A DNA stretch of 36,166 bases from Pseudomonadota bacterium (GTDB taxonomy: Bacteria > Pseudomonadota > Gammaproteobacteria > UBA1113): contig JAJXVU010000022.1 in NCBI GenBank assembly GCA_021781965.1, positions 1-36,166 on the forward strand, given 5' to 3'. Below, piece after piece: positions 32,950-36,166 of this stretch. The notes beneath the pieces are model-generated. The model did no database searches. It worked only from the letters and a program-made list of their open reading frames with translations, and had not been told where the DNA came from. Numbering within the stretch: position 1 is the first letter of the stretch; every line of letters starts with the position of its first letter. The translations under genes and the position numbers were made by a program.

Positions 32950-33843
32950 ATGTTATTTCGTCATGCAACGGGTTTAGGCTTAAGGGTATTATGCCTATCA
33001 GTGCTAATGGTAGGATTAATGGTCGCCGACCATCATTATCGTTATGTCAATAATGTGCGTAATGCATTGTCGGTGCTGTTAATACCTTTACAATATACTT
33101 TAAATGCACCGGTACAAGCCATCGACTGGTTGAAGGTGAGTGCGGCTACTCAACATGAATTGGCCACTGAAAATATTCATTTAAAGCAACAATTATTGTT
33201 GATGCAAGTCAGCCTCCAACAACTCATCAATATGCAACAAGAAAATAGTCAATTACGGGCTTTGTTAAAATCTTCATCGCGTATCAATGGTCAGTTTCAA
33301 GAAGCTAAACTTTTAGCGATGAATTTAGAGCCGACTTCGGCCGAAGTAGTTTTAGATAAAGGCAGCCGCGAAGGGGTGGCTCTAGGACAAGTGGTGATTG
33401 ACGTTTCGGGCGTTATGGGACAAATCATAGGTGTGACGCCTTTTACCAGTCGTTTATTGCTGATTACCGATCCGCGCAGTGGTGTACCCGTACAAGACGA
33501 TCGCTCTGGATTTCAAGCGATTATTGTGGGTGCGGGAGCCAACAGGCCTTTATCGCTCATTCATGTTGCAGAAACCGATGACATCAAAGTAGGCGATCTA
33601 TTAGTGACGTCGGGTTTGGGCGCTCGTTATCCAGAGGGTTATCCTGTAGGGCAAATCACACATATAGATAAAATGTCTGGTGAACCTTTCATGAACATAG
33701 AAGTAGATCCCAGTGCCTTGCTAGAGCAGAGTAGGCGCGTGTTGATCGTATCGCATTATTTGAATGATGACACTAAAAAAATGTTATACGAAATGACCCC
33801 CGTGCCAACTAAACCTGCCGCTATACCAGAGGCAAAACAATGA
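32950..33843 (+). CDS. mreC: rod-shape determining protein MreC
   Basis: Periplasmic scaffold of the elongasome, anchored by one N-terminal helix (LGLRVLCLSVLMVGLMVAD). The 297-residue protein has a coiled coil at about 70-105 (HLKQQLLLMQVSLQQLINMQ, ENSQLRALL) and the beta-barrel MreC domain with VVLDKGSREGVALGQVVID, GVMGQIIGVTPFTSRLLLIT and GDLLVTSGLGARYPEGYPVG. AAGGAG is about 12 bases before ATG 32950 within a predicted hairpin. It overlaps mreD by four bases. Confidence 0.95.
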   Translation: MLFRHATGLGLRVLCLSVLMVGLMVADHHYRYVNNVRNALSVLLIPLQYTLNAPVQAIDWLKVSAATQHELATENIHLKQQLLLMQVSLQQLINMQQENSQLRALLKSSSRINGQFQEAKLLAMNLEPTSAEVVLDKGSREGVALGQVVIDVSGVMGQIIGVTPFTSRLLLITDPRSGVPVQDDRSGFQAIIVGAGANRPLSLIHVAETDDIKVGDLLVTSGLGARYPEGYPVGQITHIDKMSGEPFMNIEVDPSALLEQSRRVLIVSHYLNDDTKKMLYEMTPVPTKPAAIPEAKQ

Positions 33844-34328
33844 CCTATCGCCTAATGTTGATCATGTTTTTAAGTTTTTTAATTGCTTGTTTACTGCAAT
33901 TCTTGCCGGTTTCTGACATCCTCACTATTTGGGTGCCGCAATGGGTGGCCTTAGTCATAGTCTATTGGGCTTTGGCTTTGGATGAGCGCTTTAAATTATT
34001 GTTACCCTGTTTTATAGGTCTTTGCTTGGATACCATGAATGGTACCATCTTAGGGCAACACGCTTTGGCTTTGTTATTGTTGAGTTTTATTGTTTTGAAG
34101 AATGCTAAACAATTACGCCGTGCGGGCCGATTACAACAAGTCGTTAAAATAGGTTTTCTAATTTTGGGTTATCAGTTTATTTTATTTTTGATCCAAGGTG
34201 TAATAGGCCAACAATTAACGAATTGGAGTTATTTTGCCGCCAGTTTATCCAGTGCGATTATTTGGCCTTGGGTCAGCATCGTTTTAGACGATTGTTGCCG
34301 CCGTTTTGTAAAGCTAAAAGAAGAATAA
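33840..34328 (+). CDS. mreD: rod-shape determining protein MreD
   Basis: Integral membrane partner of MreC in the elongasome. The 162 residues are almost entirely hydrophobic, with about five membrane segments ([35 protein letters not shown], the [19 protein letters not shown] family signature, [17 protein letters not shown], and a last helix before a basic tail). ATG 33840 overlaps the mreC stop in ATGA, so the two are coupled. Confidence 0.94.
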   Translation: MTYRLMLIMFLSFLIACLLQFLPVSDILTIWVPQWVALVIVYWALALDERFKLLLPCFIGLCLDTMNGTILGQHALALLLLSFIVLKNAKQLRRAGRLQQVVKIGFLILGYQFILFLIQGVIGQQLTNWSYFAASLSSAIIWPWVSIVLDDCCRRFVKLKEE

Positions 34329-34338
34329 TGGAGGCATC

Positions 34339-35787
34339 ATGCCAAAAAGTAATATCGACATTGCAACCAAAACCTTATTAGATCCCGCAGGCTTATCGCT
34401 TAGCCACGTCAGCCAAGTCTTACAACGCATTTTAGGCAATGCGATAGATAGCGCTGATATCTATTTCCAAGTCAGCGAACAGTCTACTTGGAGTTTAGAG
34501 GACAGCATTATCAAAAAAGGGTCTTATACGCTGGATAAAGGCGTAGGGGTGCGAGCTGTAGCGGGTGAGAAAACAGGTTTTGCTTATTCAGACGACATCA
34601 TGCTAACTGCATTGACGGATGCTGCTGATGCAGCCAAAAGTATTGCTCAGCGAGGGCAACAAGGGCAGTTGCAAATAGCGCCATCCAAACTCATCACTCC
34701 GCGTTATCCGGCCATTGATCCTCAGAGTAGCATAGAAGATATCGATAATATTCGTTTGCTGCAACAAATCGATGCTTTAGCTAGAGGCTTGGACAAACGT
34801 GTAAAACATGTGATGGCCAGTATCAGCAGCGTATATGAAGTTATCTATTTGATGCACAGTGATGGCACCGTTGCGGGTGATGTTAGACCTTTAGTACGTT
34901 TGAATGTATCCGTGATCATGGAAGAATCAGGGCGTTTTGAACAAGGCTATGCGGGTGGTGGCGGTCGTTATAGTGCAAAAGAATTGATGGAATCTGGCTT
35001 AGCGGAGCGATTGACTAGAGAAGCAGTGCGTGTAGGCTTAGTGAATCTAGAAGCAACGGCTTCACCTGCAGGTATGATGACGGTGGTATTGGGACCAGGC
35101 TGGCCAGGCATATTATTACACGAAGCCATAGGTCATGGTTTAGAAGGCGATTTTAATCGCAAAGGGACATCCGCTTTCAGCGGTCGTATAGGTGAGCGTG
35201 TAGCAGCGAAAGGGTGTACTGTCGTAGACGATGGCACCTTAGAAAAGCGACGCGGTTCTTTAACCATAGACGATGAAGGCACGCCTTCGCAATGCACTAC
35301 TTTAATCGAAGATGGTATTCTTAAAAATTACATGCAAGATAAATTGAATGCGAAACTAATGGGCATGGAGCCTACGGGCAATGGCCGCAGAGAATCCTAT
35401 GCGCATGTCCCTATGCCACGCATGACCAACACGTATATGTTAGCGGGTAAACACACGCCCGAAGAAATCATCGCCAGTGTAGAAAAAGGCTTATATGCTG
35501 TTAATTTTGGCGGTGGTCAAGTGGATATCACTTCGGGACAATTTGTATTTTCCGCCAGCGAAGCGTATTTAATTGAAAATGGTCGCATCACTAGACCCGT
35601 TAAAGGCGCTACCTTAATTGGCAGCGGCCCGGATGTATTAACGCGCGTGTCTATGATAGGCAACGATCTAAAATTAGATGAAGGCGTAGGGACTTGTGGC
35701 AAGGAAGGACAAAGTGTTCCAGTCGGTGTAGGGCAACCTACGCTAAAAATCGATAGCATTACCGTTGGTGGGACTGAGCGGCATTGA
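34339..35787 (+). CDS. tldD: metalloprotease TldD
   Basis: Catalytic partner of TldE/PmbA, a heterodimeric zinc protease that trims unfolded peptides and matures some ribosomal peptides. The 482-residue protein has the PmbA/TldD N-terminal domain and the HExxxH zinc motif in [20 protein letters not shown]. Typical C-terminal features are [40 protein letters not shown] and a metal-ligand cysteine in [20 protein letters not shown] stands five bases before the ATG. It follows mreD by 10 bases; maf, rng and yhdP, which often separate them, are missing. Its stop codon directly abuts the stop of the convergent gene. Confidence 0.96.
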   Translation: MPKSNIDIATKTLLDPAGLSLSHVSQVLQRILGNAIDSADIYFQVSEQSTWSLEDSIIKKGSYTLDKGVGVRAVAGEKTGFAYSDDIMLTALTDAADAAKSIAQRGQQGQLQIAPSKLITPRYPAIDPQSSIEDIDNIRLLQQIDALARGLDKRVKHVMASISSVYEVIYLMHSDGTVAGDVRPLVRLNVSVIMEESGRFEQGYAGGGGRYSAKELMESGLAERLTREAVRVGLVNLEATASPAGMMTVVLGPGWPGILLHEAIGHGLEGDFNRKGTSAFSGRIGERVAAKGCTVVDDGTLEKRRGSLTIDDEGTPSQCTTLIEDGILKNYMQDKLNAKLMGMEPTGNGRRESYAHVPMPRMTNTYMLAGKHTPEEIIASVEKGLYAVNFGGGQVDITSGQFVFSASEAYLIENGRITRPVKGATLIGSGPDVLTRVSMIGNDLKLDEGVGTCGKEGQSVPVGVGQPTLKIDSITVGGTERH

Positions 35788-36166
35788 CTATAAGATAGCA
35801 CAGGTCCCTACGCAGCGGGAGCGTTGTGGCGCTGGGTTACCAAGTTCAAATATTTCCTTTATAGCGTTTAACATTTCTTGATGTTGGGGGGGTATCTGTA
35901 AATAAACCTGATTGGCAAGCAAGAGTGCACCTGGTATAGATTCTTCTTTTCTAGATACACGCTTAAATTCGCCTATTCTATCTATGCCATCGTTTTCTCT
36001 ACAATAAATTTCTATCTGTTTAAAATAAGCAGCGATGTTTTCGGGTGATTTTTCTGCTACATTGAGTTGCTGAAATAATTGCAATTTCAATGCTTGCATT
36101 TTAGAAGAATCCGTTAGGAATTGTGGATCATAAGTACTTATTTTTTCAATGTAGTCATAGCCCTCT
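35788..36166 (-). CDS. C-terminal part of an orphan protein ending in a CaaX box; candidate host-targeted effector
   Basis: The minus-strand frame is open to the window edge, so the gene is cut at its 5' end. 125 residues are visible; the methionine at 36099 has no ribosome-binding site and is internal. I do not recognise the protein. The visible part is helical and charged (SKMQALKLQLFQQLNVAEKS, PENIAAYFKQIEIYCREN), with a leucine-rich stretch (GALLLANQVYLQIPPQHQEM). The last residues are PQRSRCVGTCAIL. CAIL is a canonical CaaX box with a terminal Leu (geranylgeranyltransferase I class), with another cysteine five residues upstream and arginines before it, resembling prenylated, palmitoylated small-GTPase tails. 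Together with the ankyrin protein it suggests effectors lipidated by the host. Confidence 0.75.
   Translation of the reverse strand, partial: EGYDYIEKISTYDPQFLTDSSKMQALKLQLFQQLNVAEKSPENIAAYFKQIEIYCRENDGIDRIGEFKRVSRKEESIPGALLLANQVYLQIPPQHQEMLNAIKEIFELGNPAPQRSRCVGTCAIL

Overview
The window is a bacterial chromosome segment in a moderately AT-rich gammaproteobacterial background. Core genes (rplT-pheS, grpE-dnaK-dnaJ, eno-ftsB-surE-nlpD, gatCAB divergent from mreBCD) have gammaproteobacterial architecture. Contracted operons, scattered orphan genes, decayed IS elements, an ankyrin-repeat protein and two proteins ending in a eukaryotic-type CaaX box point to a host-associated, probably intracellular lineage of the Legionellales/Coxiellaceae type. 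That placement is inference from content; I could run no search.

Layout. 1-9324: housekeeping genes: partial rplT, pheS (no pheT behind it), adk, aroE, a small orphan on the minus strand, rmuC divergent from an Fe-S uracil-DNA glycosylase, then grpE-dnaK-dnaJ with sigma32-like promoters before grpE and again before dnaK. 9366-13080, minus strand: a glutamine-rich repeat protein of unknown function, rlpA, and the membrane pair lemA-htpX. 13471-18945, plus strand: a stress/envelope operon (CsbD-YqjD fusion, YqjE, YqjK-like), an arginase-family gene, eno, ftsB, surE and nlpD. The last four form a shortened version of the usual eno...surE-pcm-nlpD-rpoS run. 18946-27113: an accessory region between nlpD and gatB with a tiny orphan, a Bcr/CflA-type exporter divergent from a LysR regulator, palindromic repeats, an AAA ATPase, debris of gatB and nlpD, two orphans, an ankyrin protein with a CaaX terminus, and relics of two IS families. 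27114-30335, minus strand: gatCAB. 30504-31645: an ORF6N-domain gene and a membrane-anchored orphan lying between gatC and mreB. 31824-35787: mreB, mreC, mreD, tldD. The window ends inside a second CaaX-terminated gene.

Most notable. Two unrelated genes 10 kb apart end in C-x-x-L (CNIL and CAIL), each with a further cysteine upstream. That is the signature of effectors lipidated by host geranylgeranyltransferase. The ankyrin gene also carries freshly duplicated repeat units and a four-copy octamer repeat in its leader. The gatB/nlpD debris has the order and orientation expected at the junction of an old tandem duplication of the nlpD-gatB interval. All promoters, repeats and alignments were read by eye.
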